Source: Sequoia sempervirens (lineage: Eukaryota > Streptophyta > Pinopsida > Cupressales > Cupressaceae). Taken from it: a stretch of 64,000 nucleotides of DNA. Below are positions 33,601 to 46,790 of the stretch, one piece after another. How positions within the stretch are numbered: the stretch's first letter is position 1; each line of letters begins with the position of its first letter. Location: contig VDFB02270651.1 of assembly GCA_007258455.2 (NCBI GenBank), positions 704,469,360-704,533,359 on the forward strand, in the 5' to 3' direction. The notes under the pieces are model-generated. The model worked only from the letters and a program-made list of their open reading frames with translations. It did no database searches and was not told where the DNA came from. The position numbers and the translations under genes were made by a program.

Positions 33601-35029
33601 AATCATCATAAAACCATAATTAATAAATCATTTTAGTTTAAAAAAGAATCTAATGTCATTTACTATAAAAAAAAAAAAGCTATATAAATCACAAAAAATC
33701 CATGAAGCCTCCTAAATATATCTTAAAGCAAGTTTACATGATGGGTTTCAACATAAGAATCTTTCTACTACAACTCTCAGTGAATGTATTATAAGCAAAA
33801 AACAAAATTCTTCACACTCAAAGTAATGCAGTCAAACATTTATTCCAAAAGTATGTTAGTAGGTATTAACTAACAATTGAATGATTTTTTTCTTGGTTTC
33901 TTTTATCAATATGCGACATGGAAATGGAATAATCACTAAGAAACCCTAATAATGAAAAATGACGGTTCAAGAAAGGAAATTCCAATGTACTATTATGTAA
34001 TGGTGATGAAGGAACTTATATGAGCATGATCTGTATACAAATCCTTTCCATTGAATTTCCATCCATCCAAAGAGAAAATAAGCAATGTAAGGATTTGAGC
34101 AATATAAGTCCAACAGATTATGCTGTAACAGTAATTGAATCACCATAAGAGCACAACCGAGGAACAAATTCTTGTGACTATAATTATGTGATCCATAACT
34201 CTATTGGTCATGTGGCACAGTTATGCTATAACAAATATAGGATGAATTCATGTGAGACCCAAGTTTAATGTGGCTATGTTGTGATAGAAATGGAGGCACT
34301 CATATGAGCATAATTCACGTACACATCACTATCATCAAAATTAGGTGTCTAATTACTTTAGCAGACATTCAGTATGCACCTGTGGTATAAAAATTATGGG
34401 GTGCACTTAGGTTGACTCAATTTTAATAGGTTACAATGTAATGATAGCATGATCCATGAGAGATTACCTCTTGCTACAATCAAGAGTCTATAACTTTGGT
34501 TGATATGTAGAGTGGTTGTGTTAGATCAATTATGCAGTGCATTCAAGCACAACCCGTATTTAATGGGCTATTCTAGAGAGTGATCAATATTTTCTAAACC
34601 TTATGAATGTTACTTAAAAGTGTACAACTTAAACTACAGACCAAGTTTGTTACATACTTGAATGCAATATTGTATTACCACAAAATATAATAATGTGATA
34701 TGCTAATAACCATTATGGGAAGTATTAAATCAAGACCCATGTTATATAGGATACATTTCCCTGATTAGGTTTACATACCTTAATGATCAAACAAAAACTT
34801 CCCACACACTCTAGGATACAATCCAAGATCATACCACACCCTATCAAGACAACTAATTTTTTGACCTAAGATTTAAGGTTGTTTTTTAATACCAACAGAA
34901 GCATTGGTAAGAGCATGAATAGGGTACAAATCTTTGGCCTCTGTAGAAACATAAACCATAAATCTAGTGGATTAGTGAGATTGCAATACCAGAAAAATTG
35001 AGACATCATCCGTTTGTCAAAATAATTTT
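33601..35029. other. Unassigned AT-rich DNA
   Basis: No gene recognised. Two stretches (34001-34043 and 34279-34330) share TATATGAGCAT..T and CGTACAC-like strings, perhaps a very diverged repeat. Short open frames have no known motif. Confidence 0.4.
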
Positions 35030-35490
35030 AATGCAACAACAAAAAATACCCAATATTAGTTTTTTTAAATACCCATATAAAGAAAACACCCAACGTCCCT
35101 TTTTTAAATACCAAGATAGTCAATAACAAAGTGTTCATTGAATATCATTTTTTTTAATGCCTGGGAAAAATTATAACAAAACCAAAATTTAGAAAATTGT
35201 GTAATACTAGAAAAGGTTGAGACCTCATTTGTTTCTCAGAAAAAAAACATTATCTCAATAGTGAAAAATATCCACTACCATTTTTTTAAATACCCACTTC
35301 AAGTGAAAACCCAACATCAAAATACCCAAACCAATAGCAAAAATATAGAGCATCAATTTTTAAACATACACAAATATCTAGTAATAAAACAACCATCATC
35401 ATAAAATTCAAATAGCCAAATAGTACTTCATAAAAACACCGAACATGAAATTTCAAATACCCAAATAGGCATAACATATACATCCAACTT
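35030..35490. repeat. AAATACCCA motif-rich tract
   Basis: About eleven occurrences of AAATACCCA or close variants (AAATACCCAT, AAACACCCAA, AAATATCCAC) at irregular spacing. It lies inside what may be a CACTA-type element ending at 36030; such elements often carry arrays of short motifs near their ends. Confidence 0.5.
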
Positions 35491-35889
35491 AAAAAAATAA
35501 TTAAGAATGGTTTGCTTACCTCTGAGATGACCCACAACAAAAAGCTCAAAATCCTCAAGACATACTTCTAGGTGGGGAGCCATTTTATAGAAGGATAGAT
35601 TTTGCCACATTGTAGACCCATACTTTGAAGCACTACTGGCAAGAGATTCCTCCACTAGGAAATCCCTTCAATTACTGCTCAATATCTCCATCTTCAAAAC
35701 ACTTCAAGCTCTATTTTTTTCCCTAGACTATTTCTTCTAATTAAGCAGTAGTTAAAAACCACGAGAAAATGGTGGTCTTTATATTGTTTTATTTTTGTTA
35801 CACATTTAAATAAAAATATATATATAAATTTGTATGCATAAGTGTTGGCTAAAGCCTAAATTGATGGCTAGGAATATTCTCTCAAAAAA

Positions 35890-36030
35890 TAAAGTTTGAT
35901 ACAAAAAATTAGTCATTTATTTAGTCATTTATAGCTATGTTGCAAATAATGAGTAGAATTTAGTCATTTTTAGTTGTCATGACTAAATTTTTTAGTCACG
36001 TAGTCATTTATTTTCCAAATTCTACTAGTG
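35890..36030 (+). mobile_element. Right end of a CACTA-type DNA transposon
   Basis: TTTTCCAAATTCTACTAGTG (36011-36030) is the reverse complement of a CACTAGTAGAA-type terminal repeat of plant CACTA (En/Spm) elements. The preceding 120 bp has the motif TAGTCATTT five or six times plus GACTAAA in reverse, as expected for subterminal repeats. It is followed by AAT as a possible 3-bp target duplication. The left end was not found with confidence. Confidence 0.55.
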
Positions 36031-37384
36031 AATTATTTCTTACCTAGTTGCCAAGCATGACTATTTTTCAATAACTCAAAATCATGAGTGCATAAATCTT
36101 CCCTTTTCATTTGCATAGGTGATTATCTTGCCTTCCATGAGCACACAAATCACCTATATTTTTCTAAAGTATCAATGATAATAAAAAATTGATATTTCAA
36201 AAAAATACATTTAAAATTGTATTGTAAAAATTTCTATCTTAATAGTCAAAAACCTTTGATCTTTCCATTATCTTTCACTATTATTTCTAATACCTCAACC
36301 TTTATGGTCATGGAGTATAAGACTTCGATTGAATCATCACTTATGAATAATTCAAGAGTTCTTCAAAATTGAAAATACATCATTAAATTTTGTTGAAAGG
36401 GGTGTTTTATCTGAGTCTATCTACTCTCCTTCTTCCCCCCTTAGTGTTTTCACAACATTAGATTAACTTAATGTTAAACTTTTAACAACCATCCATTTTC
36501 ACCTAAGTTGGTTGAATTAATTTAACATTCCTTTTTGTTGGCTCTCCATAGTTGAATGGTTGTTATCCACCTTACTTACCCTTAATAGGTATACCTTGTA
36601 CATACTTTTTTTTCCAAAACTAGTTTCATCATTGTTTTCCAATTGCTCAGATTTAATAGGTGGATCTCCGACAATGAGATCTAATGAATAATAAAAAACT
36701 TTACAAACTAAGAGGTACTCTAGTGTTTCATTCCAATTCTCTTTTTATGTATACTAATTCAATTTCCCCTTGAAACATCTTCAAGCGATCATTTAAGGAT
36801 ATATACATAAGTTTTATTTTTGTTGACAAGTTGGTAAGTTTAATTTGAAGTTCAACCAAACTATACTCTAACTGAGCCCTTTGTTCGAATTGTTTGATTT
36901 AATTTTCAAGCTTTTTATTTCCAAGTGATTTTGTTCCAATTCCTAGTAACTTCATTTTCTCATAACCTTAGACACTCTAAATTTGTTTAGTTTCTTTTCC
37001 TCAATTTCAATCAGAACTCCAAGTTGACCTTGCCTATTCTGGTTGGTGGAACCATGTCCACTTTTTGGTTCCTTCTTTTTTGACCATTCTAGTCTTTTAC
37101 CCTTATTCTAAGGTATCGACCTTTCACTCTTCAATTAATATTGCAAGATATTAACCTTGTACTAAATTATATTTGTCAAGGGTTAGCTTGCCTCCTAGAT
37201 ACATCTCTAGTTGATTTAGATTCACAAAATGTTGACTTTCTACTCCAACTGTAGTTTCCAATTTATGCTATCAATTAGTTCTCTTCCTCTTTCCATCCTA
37301 GCATAAGAAATTTTTAGACACTATCCATTAATAATATTTATGTAATACTATGTAATGATCTCATAGGTTCTAGTGTTGAACCTG
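36031..37384 (-). other. Possible 5' internal region of a minus-strand LTR element
   Basis: No intact frame. On the minus strand below the primer-binding-site-like sequence at 37385-37400 there are broken charged, coiled-coil-like segments (RAQLEYSLVELQIKLTNLST near 36840-36900), which could be a decayed gag. This is weak. Confidence 0.3.
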
Positions 37385-37400
37385 GAAGCTTTGATACTAC
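37385..37400 (-). other. Primer-binding-site-like sequence beside an LTR start
   Basis: GAAGCTTTGATACTAC on the plus strand is close to the reverse complement of the initiator-Met primer site (TGGTATCAGAGCTTC), and TGTAACATGCCC, a plausible LTR end, starts at 37402. Confidence 0.45.
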
Positions 37401-38112
37401 ATGTAACATGCCCATTGTTCTACTAAAAAAAATTCTATGTTTTTAACCACAAGTGTATAAACCATGATTCCATCATAGAGAAATAAATTTTTTCTTTTCT
37501 AAAACAAAGATAACATGATCATTTGAAATAAACACTATTACAAACTTTTCCATTGCATTACACTGTAATATCACAATCTTTCCAAATTATTGATTTCATA
37601 TTGAATAATCTCAAGTATAACTTTTCATGTTTACAGTCTTCCATATAAATGGATACAAGAATACATACATATATCCTTTGAGCTTATTCGTAGTATAAAT
37701 ACATATGGTCTAGGTAGTCCCCTTAAAATATTGGCTGCCAATTGATGAGGAGAAGTATCACTCAAGTGCTTTTCTAACAACCTTGGACTTACTGCGATCC
37801 CCTGCACATCTACCTAATGGTAATATGGCCCTACCCTTTGACGAAGAGATTGGTTTGGTAACCTCATAATACTAGCCTTCTTGAGATTGGTGTTGTGTCC
37901 AACAAAACTAGAACTTTCCCATATAGAGGCTATAACCTATGTTTACGATAATCCTGGACTAGCATGCATAACTAGATCATAGTGAATTGATAGTGTAAAC
38001 AGTGGCAACTTACACTACTTTGGCCAAATAATTCAACACTCAGTTACTTCGAGTGAGATTCATCCTATTCACACCTTCCTAGATTAATTTTGAATGACCA
38101 CACATATTCTAT

Positions 38113-38260
38113 GCATAGGCTATCCCCTTCACTGGATTATCCTAACCCCAAGAATAACCTATATTCCTTTCATGTTTACCATGACATTTATACTAAAGTA
38201 ATTCACATGTGTAGGCTATCCCCTCCACTAGATTATCCTAACCCCGGGAATAACCTATGA
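38113..38260. repeat. Two-copy tandem repeat, period ~98 bp
   Basis: TAGGCTATCCCC..CACT.GATTATCCTAACCCC..GAATAACCTAT occurs at about 38115-38163 and 38214-38260 with few changes. Confidence 0.75.
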
Positions 38261-38340
38261 TAATTTCATGATTTAAAGCTCACATGCAACCTCATATTCC
38301 AAATTTCACAATCAACTTCATAATCCAAACTTCACAAACA

Positions 38341-38570
38341 ACCTCAACAATAAATGAATCAATTCCAAAGTATATCCCAACAGTAAATGATTCTCATCAA
38401 AAGTATAATCTCATCAATAAATGACCTCAACTCAAAGTCATGATCCCAACAATAAATGGCCTCAATCAAAAGAATATACCTATCAATAAAGGACTCCATA
38501 CAAAAGTATAAACTCAACAATAAGTCGACTCTATTTAAAAGTATAATCAACAAATAAATGCTCAATTGGA
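38341..38570. repeat. ~37-bp degenerate tandem array
   Basis: About six or seven units built on CAACAATAAATGACCTCAA followed by CAAAAGTATA, with period about 35-40 bp. It is a minisatellite-like array. Confidence 0.7.
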
Positions 38571-40559
38571 TCATATAGGTTATTCTCAACCTATTTTCTT
38601 CAATCAGTAATCAAATAACAACTCTACCAAATAGATTGTTTCCAACCTAGGGTCTCCATCAAAAGTAGTGTAATGATCAAGTGATCATAAACAAATCATA
38701 AAACTTCTACATACGGTAGGACTCAAATATTTATATGCTCTCAATGTTCTTTATATTTGTATATTATTTGAAGAACATTATCAACTTGTGAGGGGTTGGT
38801 GCTTCTGTACCCATTGTTCTCTTCTCAATACAGTTTTGGGTTACTGAAACATGAGTCCTTCCTTAGGATTTTGTGAATAAGAATAGACTCTTAATTAAAA
38901 ACAAGAAGATGACTTAATCATAAAATATATTTTATCAACCCTATTTTTGAATGATAATCTAACCACCAAGTTTTTACCCTAACCCTAGGGATAAGATTCT
39001 CTTCCTACTTTCTAGGAAAAATAAGTAATCAAACAAGTAAATATTATCAATCAAGGTTTGCACAACATCACAACCTAACAATGATGATACTTCTAGCATG
39101 TCACCTTTCCCATTGTGTTACTAACCTCATTGTCCACAAAGGTTTTACTTAGAATTATAAGCTAATAAAGAAATTCAATATTAACTGAATATAGTAAATA
39201 GTAGATACTCAAACACTCATAATATATATAGCATATGAGTATAACCCTATAACAGTGTTCACAATCAACTAGATTCATCATGCAACTTTATTACTTAACC
39301 AAAGAAGAATATATAAGAAATTTCATAATAAGCCAATAAACTCACTTTCAACACAATTCTATCCCAAACAAAACATAGAAAATCATATAATCCTTTCATC
39401 ATAAAATGCATGAGGAAGTAGAAATTAGCATGCCTATAAAAAGCTCCAATTGGCAATTCCAAATTCCTAGCTTAGCCTTCTCAAAATCAGCTTGCAACTC
39501 CTCTAAAATCGACCTCTCTCTATTCTTTATCTTCACTTGAAAACTCTCACTATGCAATACTCACACCTCTCTAATTCTCTCTCAGAACACACAAAACACT
39601 CAACTCAGAAATACAACAAAATAACTCTCAGAAATTAGAAAACAAGAATGCTCAAAATGCATGTACCACAAGTTGGAGAATTCTCTCTTATTTATACAAA
39701 AACTTGAGCACTCCATGGCTACAAACAAGCTCATGATATTTCCACCTTCCTATCGACTCAACCAAGCAAAAGAGTGGTGGAAGCTAAAATCATTGATCAG
39801 TAAACACATGCACAACCAGTTTACACCTCAAATAATGTGTCACTCAGCAAGAATAACACTAAAAAATGCATGGTTATTGTTTCATAGGTCAACTCTTTTT
39901 AGCTAGCTTCTAATTTGATTATTTCTCTCTTTCTAATTTGCCTCATATGTTGGAATAAATATTGCAGAATAGAATTGTAACAGTTTTGCACTTTCATAAT
40001 TTGGTGTCATATTAAACATCATGCACCCCTATTTATTTGGTTGTTGTTTAAAAGACCAAGTCAAAGTTCTTTATACGTTGATATTCACTTTTCCTTCATA
40101 AAATTTGACTAAGTCTTTCTAGATTAATCTCATATACTGGTAATATTTAAATTCTATATGCAATGTAATTTGTTTATATGTTGTCCACTACTCACATTAA
40201 AGCATACACCTTATTCTTATGTTCATGCTTCAGCAATATTGGTATTTACTCTGCATTTATCATTCACTATTTAGGCATTGCCTTTTTACTCTCTTTCCTG
40301 CGCATTATATGCACTGCGTTAATTTACATGGTGCTAGCTTTTATTAAGTTGATTACCATTGGATAGTTCATTCTTATATGAGCCATTTTTTCCCTTAAAC
40401 ATTTCAAATGTTTTTAACATATTTAATATGGAGGATATGCATCTAATACACTTAAGTTTATCTTTCCTCACATGCGCTATAGTATAAACAATGTGCTATA
40501 ATGAATATAATCTGCTTATGAAAGAATATCATGTGCTTCTCATAATAATATGTATATCA

Positions 40560-40586
40560 ACATATAATATAATATAATATAATATA

Positions 40587-40625
<39 letters not shown>
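40560..40625. repeat. TATAA/TA microsatellite
   Basis: ATAAT pentamer repeats run into a pure TA tract. More TA and TACA runs follow at 40700-40730, 40885-40912 and 40976-40993. Confidence 0.9.
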
Positions 40626-42902
40626 CATTACATATATATATCTATATATAATTATATTCTCATGAATATTGCATATATTTATTACCATTCAAATATATAT
40701 TTAAGTAATTATATATATATATACATATACATGTATATTAATATATAAGTATATTCATTCACATGAACTTAGTAATATAAGTTTATACATTAATGTATGT
40801 ATATTTTAGTATACATATATGATTATTTTAATATCCAAACTCAAACACATATAATCCCCCATCCATCGATTGACATATACACAAAATATATACATACATA
40901 CATACATACATAAATATATATGTCTCATTCATCCAATCGACTTTCTCATGCATATGGGATATCTAAGAAATGTACATATATATATATATATATACATTCT
41001 ATGTATATAATTCATTGATTGATATATAAATATGAACACATAAGGAATAACTCCCATATGAAAAAGAGACTCAATCACATGACCTCGATTAGAGAAAAAA
41101 TCATAACCTCTTCCTAAACATGCACAAGCAAGACTAAAGGTAACTTACCATTTCCTGTTGCAGGGGCACCACGCCAATTTTTGTAAATAGGGTGTTATGT
41201 TTGGTTTTAGTTGTTTAGAGTCTAAATATGATGTAATAAGGTCATAATAGACCATTTTCAATGTAATGGGTCATGCAGGGGTCAGTCCTAGTTAGAGTTG
41301 CCAAGTTTTGTCCAATTGTGTAAAATGTTGAAAAAGTTGCTTTGAAACTTTGCAAATCTTGTCATGTTTGGAAGTCCAAGGGTCAAGTAGTTCAAAATTC
41401 AGTTGGAACCGATGAATTTTGTTGGTACAATTTTAAATATTCTTTAGGAATTTCATGGTAAGGTTTTGTTGAATATTTTGGGTGTTGAAGCAATAAAAGG
41501 CTTCATTTTCTACAATTTTCTTCTATAATCTATTGCTACAGGTCTCTGTGTGGTTCTATACTAAGAGATATTGTTCTAAAAAGCATTGAATATTATGGTG
41601 GAATGAACTAAGATTATTTTGTATTTTTTTTTTTGATTTCATAAAGTTTTAATATTTTGATAGCCATTTTACCGTCAATGGGTTGAAAACCTTGTTTTAA
41701 AGGGTTTGAAGGTGTAAAAAATGGAGTAGATGACCATTCCACCAATGAAAACCTATGAAAGTTAGTGGAATGTTGTTAATTATGTTTCTCTTTCATCTTG
41801 GTAGGTTGTTAGATGCAAGGAAGGAGGTTTTGGGCTAAAATGGTGATGCCCTAGGGTGAAATTTACAAGTTTCATGCCAATGAGAGGTGTAGGTGTTAGG
41901 GTTTGATGACCAAGCACTAATAAAGAGTGTAAGTTGGTTTGTGAAGCATGTACAGTATTTGGTGTGTTTGAAGTGTTGGTTTGTAGAGTGGAGGCTTGAA
42001 GTTGGTAGTTTCAATAAATCCTCTCATGTATAAGCCTCAATAGGCCTAAACAAGGGTTTTATGATTTGGGGAACTTGAAAGTGTTTTAACTGGAAAAAGT
42101 GGTTATTTTTGGCTATTTTTGACTTGGTTGAGGTTAGGGAATAGAGTTTTGTGGTTGAGAGGGTGTATGGTTTGTAGTTGCTTTGTAAAACAGGGCTAAT
42201 TGAGCCACTTTTCAGTGTAGCAGTCAAAATAGGAAGGTGAAGTTCCAAAAAAATTATTTGTACAAATTAGATATGTTTAAGGGGGTCATAAAGGGTATCT
42301 GAAATGTCAATAATTTTGTGGGTTTTAAATGTCTTTTGAAAGATATGATCAATTTCCTTTTTTTGGAATGCTACAAGGAAATTTGTGAGAACTGTGAGAT
42401 AAAGGTCAAGTTAGGGTTTCTCAAGATTGAAGGATTGTTCAAAATAGTTTAAATTGTGATTGTAAAACAAATCATCCCTACTCTACATCATTTCCCAAGC
42501 TACTAACTTGGCTTGACCAAACTAGAAGTGAGTGTGTGAAAGCTCGGTTAGGATCATTAAGGGTTACCGAACCAAGCCTCTCTCTTGAGTGATACTTCCC
42601 CTCTCTTCCAAAGGCTCGAACCTGTTCTTGCATCCATACTAGTTCATTGCAATAGTAGTTAGTTGGTAACAACACAATCATTTGCATCGTCAAATCATTA
42701 GAATATTCATATTGCAATACATATTCTTTTATTGCATTTCATCAATATGAACATAATTACTCCTTTGAAAGAAATAACATCTTATTACCTATTTTAGTAG
42801 TTCATTCATCTATCAAACATATTAAGGTCACATTTAATATTTATCATCATATTTACTCACAAGGTAAAAGTAGCCCAGTATCTATGACATGGGGTGTAAC
42901 AT

Positions 42903-42914
42903 ACTCCCCCCCTT
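42903..42914 (-). other. Polypurine tract beside LTR end
   Basis: ACTCCCCCCCTT on the plus strand, AAGGGGGGGAGT on the minus strand, one base from the CA end at 42901. A minus-strand LTR element would continue to the right. Confidence 0.55.
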
Positions 42915-44187
42915 GTGAATCATCATCCCCGATGATCTAAAGTACCATAACATATGGTAAAATAATGATTTCTCTTTCAATTTTCATATCATGTTAAAAA
43001 TAGGTAAATAACCAACTAATCATTTCTCATAACATAACCCCTTGCAATATCATCCTTCCCAGACCTTGTGCAGAGTGAATTTGCTAATGTATAGAGAGAA
43101 CTTGTGTGCTTCATGCATACTTTCTCTCCAAAAAAAACTATACATTATAATCATATTCCCTCATATGTACACCATAGGTACAATAGTAACTATATCCTAC
43201 ATGTGACACCTATACCACAATGATTCGAAAAACATGTTCTCATTAGGTAACTCAATTGTCCTTAGTGTAACCCAAATGGAAAAGGAATTTTAGTGCATTG
43301 TCCACTACACCGTGGGTCCCATCCTTCCCTTTGGTATTTACACCATTGGATAACTTCAACAATTGATACTATCCATTATAGATACAAACATTTTCCTTAA
43401 GCATAATAGTACTACTTCTTAACTTAAGCTTGGTATCAATAAAGTGATCATGGTTTACATAAAAACATCAACATTACTTTCTTGTTCCCATCTAAGATAA
43501 CTTTCTTAGGAATATTAAGAAAATTGTCTTACACATTTTTGTTGTTTAGGACTAGTATCCTATAAATCAAAATTTCCAATTAGAAATTGGTTATCTTGGT
43601 GAGTTTGTCCACCATTCATTATGTCAGTTCCATTGACATAGAAAGATCAAAACTATTCCAATGATCTGTCACTTCCTTACTAGAATTCCATTAGAGTATA
43701 TAAGTCCTACCGATGATGACATCCTATATTCACCCACTGGCATAATGGAAAACTTGTTGCATACCTTGCAACATCTTACTCTATTTCCTTCCAAATTATA
43801 GTGGTTTCCCATTAGTCAATAATTTTGTCATTCTGATGTCCTGAATATGACATCAATTTACCTCATCTCATTTCTTAATCTCCCAAAATTTTGGGTACAA
43901 AGGTTCTTTCTTCAATTCATATTAGTCCATCCTGACTAAGTGAGATACCATTCCATGGACTTATGCCACTTTTGATTCTCAAGTATAATTGTTAGATATT
44001 TTTGCGGAGATAAAATTCCTTCATCTTAGGACATCCATTACTTGGATTTATTTTTTTGTTATTTATTATCAAAGTTATAATCCAATTTTCATCTCCATCT
44101 ATCTTTTTTGATGAGAATTTATACTAATTCGAGTAACAATTCTTGTTACATCACACTAGTTGATATTATCTTCCAAAAGATATCAAC
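42915..44187 (-). other. Possible decayed 3' internal region of an LTR element
   Basis: Expected internal side of the polypurine tract. No frame longer than 60 codons and no clear polyprotein motif was found on either strand; the sequence is heavily decayed or non-coding. Confidence 0.3.
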
Positions 44188-44190
44188 AAT

Positions 44191-44690
44191 CACTAGTACA
44201 AAAACAACAATATATGATTAAAAAAACTGCAAAAAACTGCTTATAAATGACTAAACATGGTCACATGACCATTAGTAGTTTATTGCCAGTCATTTATAAC
44301 TCGACTGAATTTATGGCCAAACCATTTTTAGTCATTTATTAGTTGTTTTGATTGATCAATTTGGTAGTATGTTTAGTCATTAATTTAGTCATTGATTGTT
44401 GTTAATTGTTCAATTATTTAGTCATTTTTATTCATTGATTTTCGTCCATTGGTAGTGTATTTAATCATTTTAATCATCATTTTGATCAATTTGGTAGTTT
44501 ATTTAATTCTTTTTGTTCACTGATTTCTATCAACCGGTAGTATATTGGTACATTGTTTATGAATTACATAATCATTATATTTAGTCATATTTATTCACTA
44601 CTCTATCAATTGGTAGTATATTTAGTCAATTTGTAGTTTATTTAAATTTTTTTCTTCACTGATTTCTGCCTTTTTTGGAAATGAAACAAT
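44191..44690 (+). mobile_element. Left end of a CACTA-type DNA transposon
   Basis: CACTAGTACAAAAAC at 44191, preceded by AAT, opens a 500-bp stretch in which TAGTCATTT/GACTAAA and GGTAGTATATTTAGTCA recur at least eight times. The motif is the one seen before the right end at 36030, so both belong to one family. A matching right end was not identified. Confidence 0.55.
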
Positions 44691-45872
44691 GCTTTTGAGG
44701 TTCAAACATAAAACATAGAAAAACATAATAAATCATGCATTTTCACATAGTGAAACAACTATAATGAAGGCAAAATACTTAAATTTTATTCAGAAAAGGT
44801 GTTCTTATAGTAGATACAAGACTTAAATATGTGTGTTTCTTAGTGCTATGACTGAGAGAACTAAGTTACAATGCTCTATTTTTTACTTATACAACTCCAA
44901 AACATGAAAGAACTACTTGAAAATTGAAGCCTAAGGGTCCTATATCTCATCCCAAGCATGGGAGATTATATAGGAACTAAAATTGATCACTAAGTTCTCA
45001 TGCTTAAAAATAGGGAAACTTGTTTTACATGCCCAAGAGATCTTCTTGCTAGAAAAATGATGGATGAGACATTGATGGTGCTCTCAACCACCTTTGCCCC
45101 TATAGTTACATAAGTGATCATTGTGTCAAGATAGTATGGTAATACATTGTTGGTCACCCATGTATCTGTTGTGCTATGGTATTATGAAAAAACTCAACAA
45201 ATCTAAATTGGGTATCTCAATCATGAGCTCAATGCTAGTGTTGGAAAATTCTTGAAGGACCTAAACATAAGGAAAAAATGATTCAAAACCACAAATTTCC
45301 AATAAATGGTCTTTTGTTTTACATTAAACTACTATGGAAATGTTTGACGTGTTTCAAGTAACAACCTACACATTAGAGTCATAAATCATTATCTTCTTCA
45401 CAGACACTGACCTCACCAATTGGGATACTTTGTTAGGAGTTGGAAGGCCATCCCCCACTCGACCATAGCAAAGTCCCACTTCACTTCCTCCCGTGACCCT
45501 TGAAAATGAAGACATTAACCCTCCAATAATATCGAAAGTCCAAAACCATGTTGATTCACCCAACTCCCAATTGAATTCCCTAGCAAATATCCCAATTGTA
45601 GACCCCAATTTTAATTGAAATAACATAGATATCAAAGCCGACTAGAGGCCAAGAATGGCCAATGGAACTGAAGAAAGTACATAATCCAAAAAGTATGTAA
45701 TGTATTAAGAGTGCCTAGTGCATCTCCAATATAGTAAAGCAAAACTAAAACAAACAAAAATAGTTGCTAGGTTTGAAAGCATATTTTAAAGAAGATCCAC
45801 TTTTAAATATTATCAGTTTTATTAATGATAATATTAAAGATTAGTAACCCTTATTCCATTACATATATAGTT
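44691..45872. other. Unassigned DNA, probably CACTA interior
   Basis: No gene recognised. A minus-strand 89-codon frame (45366-45635) shows no known motif. It ends where PPR-like coding begins. Confidence 0.35.
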
Positions 45873-46549
45873 GATCATTAGGTGTGCATGGTTGACCTTC
45901 ATGCTTGTGTTGGCTATCTTGAGGACACCCTAAACATTATTATTAAGATGCCAATTACACCTTTGGTGCCTGTGGATCATATATGAATATAGGCTGAGTA
46001 TTTCAACAACACTGTTGTTTTAGTTGGATCCTAAAAATGCTACAACTTATATTTCTTCCCTAGAACATCTATGTAGAAGTGGGAAGGTGAGGTGAAAATA
46101 GTAAGGAGATTGATGAAAGATAGAGGGATTAAAAAAGATACCTGAATGTAGTTGGATTGAAGGGCATAACATGGTACATGTCCTTTTTGTGTAGGAGACA
46201 TATAACATCCACAAACATGGGAGATCTATGCAAAATTAGAGAAATTGGTTTGAAAAATGAAGGCAACAGGGTATATCAAGATTCAAGACTTTTACTTAAT
46301 GTTGTGGAATAGAAGAAAAAAGAATCATTTATCTACCAACATAGTGAAAAGTTAGCAATTGCATTTGGTTTGTTAAACATGGCCCCTAGTACAACTATGA
46401 GACCAGTTAAGAACTTTCGAGTATGTTCTAATTTTCACACAGCATCTAAATTCATCTCCAAGATTGTTGCAAGAGAAATTGTTCTGAGAGATGTGAACCA
46501 TTTCCATCATTTTAAACATGGGAAATGTTCTTGTAGAAAATATTGGTGA
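45873..46549 (+). pseudogene. DYW-type PPR protein, C-terminal fragment
   Basis: Remains of the end of a plant organelle RNA-editing factor. In order: VCMVDLHACVGYLED and IIIKMPI (last PPR and E motif), ELDP-like LDPKNA (46029), RRLMKDRGIKK then CSWIEGHNMVHVFFV (E+ region; a frameshift lies between), and the DYW domain: HSEKLAIAFGLLN (46340), VKNFRVCSNFHTASKFISKI, IVLRDVNHFHHF, GKCSCRKYW and a TGA at 46547. The deaminase HxE is kept, but the second Cys of its CxxC is Phe (CSNF), and the DYW triplet is KYW. Frameshifts and stops show it is dead. No PPR repeats are left upstream. Confidence 0.85.
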
Positions 46550-46609
46550 TGCTAAATGAAAAAATCTAAAAAATAGGCTTGCATTGTAATAATGTGTACT
46601 ACATCATAT

Positions 46610-46790
46610 ATCCAGTAATAATGAAGGGACATCCATCAAAGCATGATAGCAGGGATTTTTTGTCATATGTTGTAGTTACAAATACCTTGCTAGACATACA
46701 TGAAAATGTGGAAGCATAGACAAAGCAAGCAAACTATTTCAAAAAATGCCTCAAAGAAATATGATATCATTCAAGGCACCCACTCTCCCA
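46610..46790 (+). pseudogene. PPR repeat fragment out of order
   Basis: After the DYW end, YVVVTNTLLDIHE and, after a one-base frameshift, KCGSIDKASKLFQKMPQRNM and ISFKA match the L/S-type repeats that normally lie well upstream of a DYW domain. A second PPR pseudogene in tandem or a rearranged piece of the same gene would explain the order. Confidence 0.7.

Larger units (their letters stand above)
37402..42901 (-). mobile_element. Region bounded by two LTR edges
   Basis: Starts TGTAACATG beside a primer-binding-like site and ends GTGTAACA at 42901 beside ACTCCCCCCC (a minus-strand polypurine tract). A 5.5-kb LTR would be very long, so other insertions probably lie inside, or the two edges belong to different elements. 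Inside are tandem repeats (38113-38260, 38341-38570), an AT microsatellite and no recognisable gene. Confidence 0.35.

Noticed and set aside
33934..36030. CACTAAGAAACCC at 33934 (preceded by AAT) as the left end of the CACTA element ending at 36030
   Set aside because: The 3-bp flank matches, but the terminal repeat agrees only for CACTA plus a gapped AGAA, and the subterminal motif is missing there.
45366..45635. 89-codon minus-strand frame as a gene
   Set aside because: No recognisable domain, start context or neighbours; likely chance.
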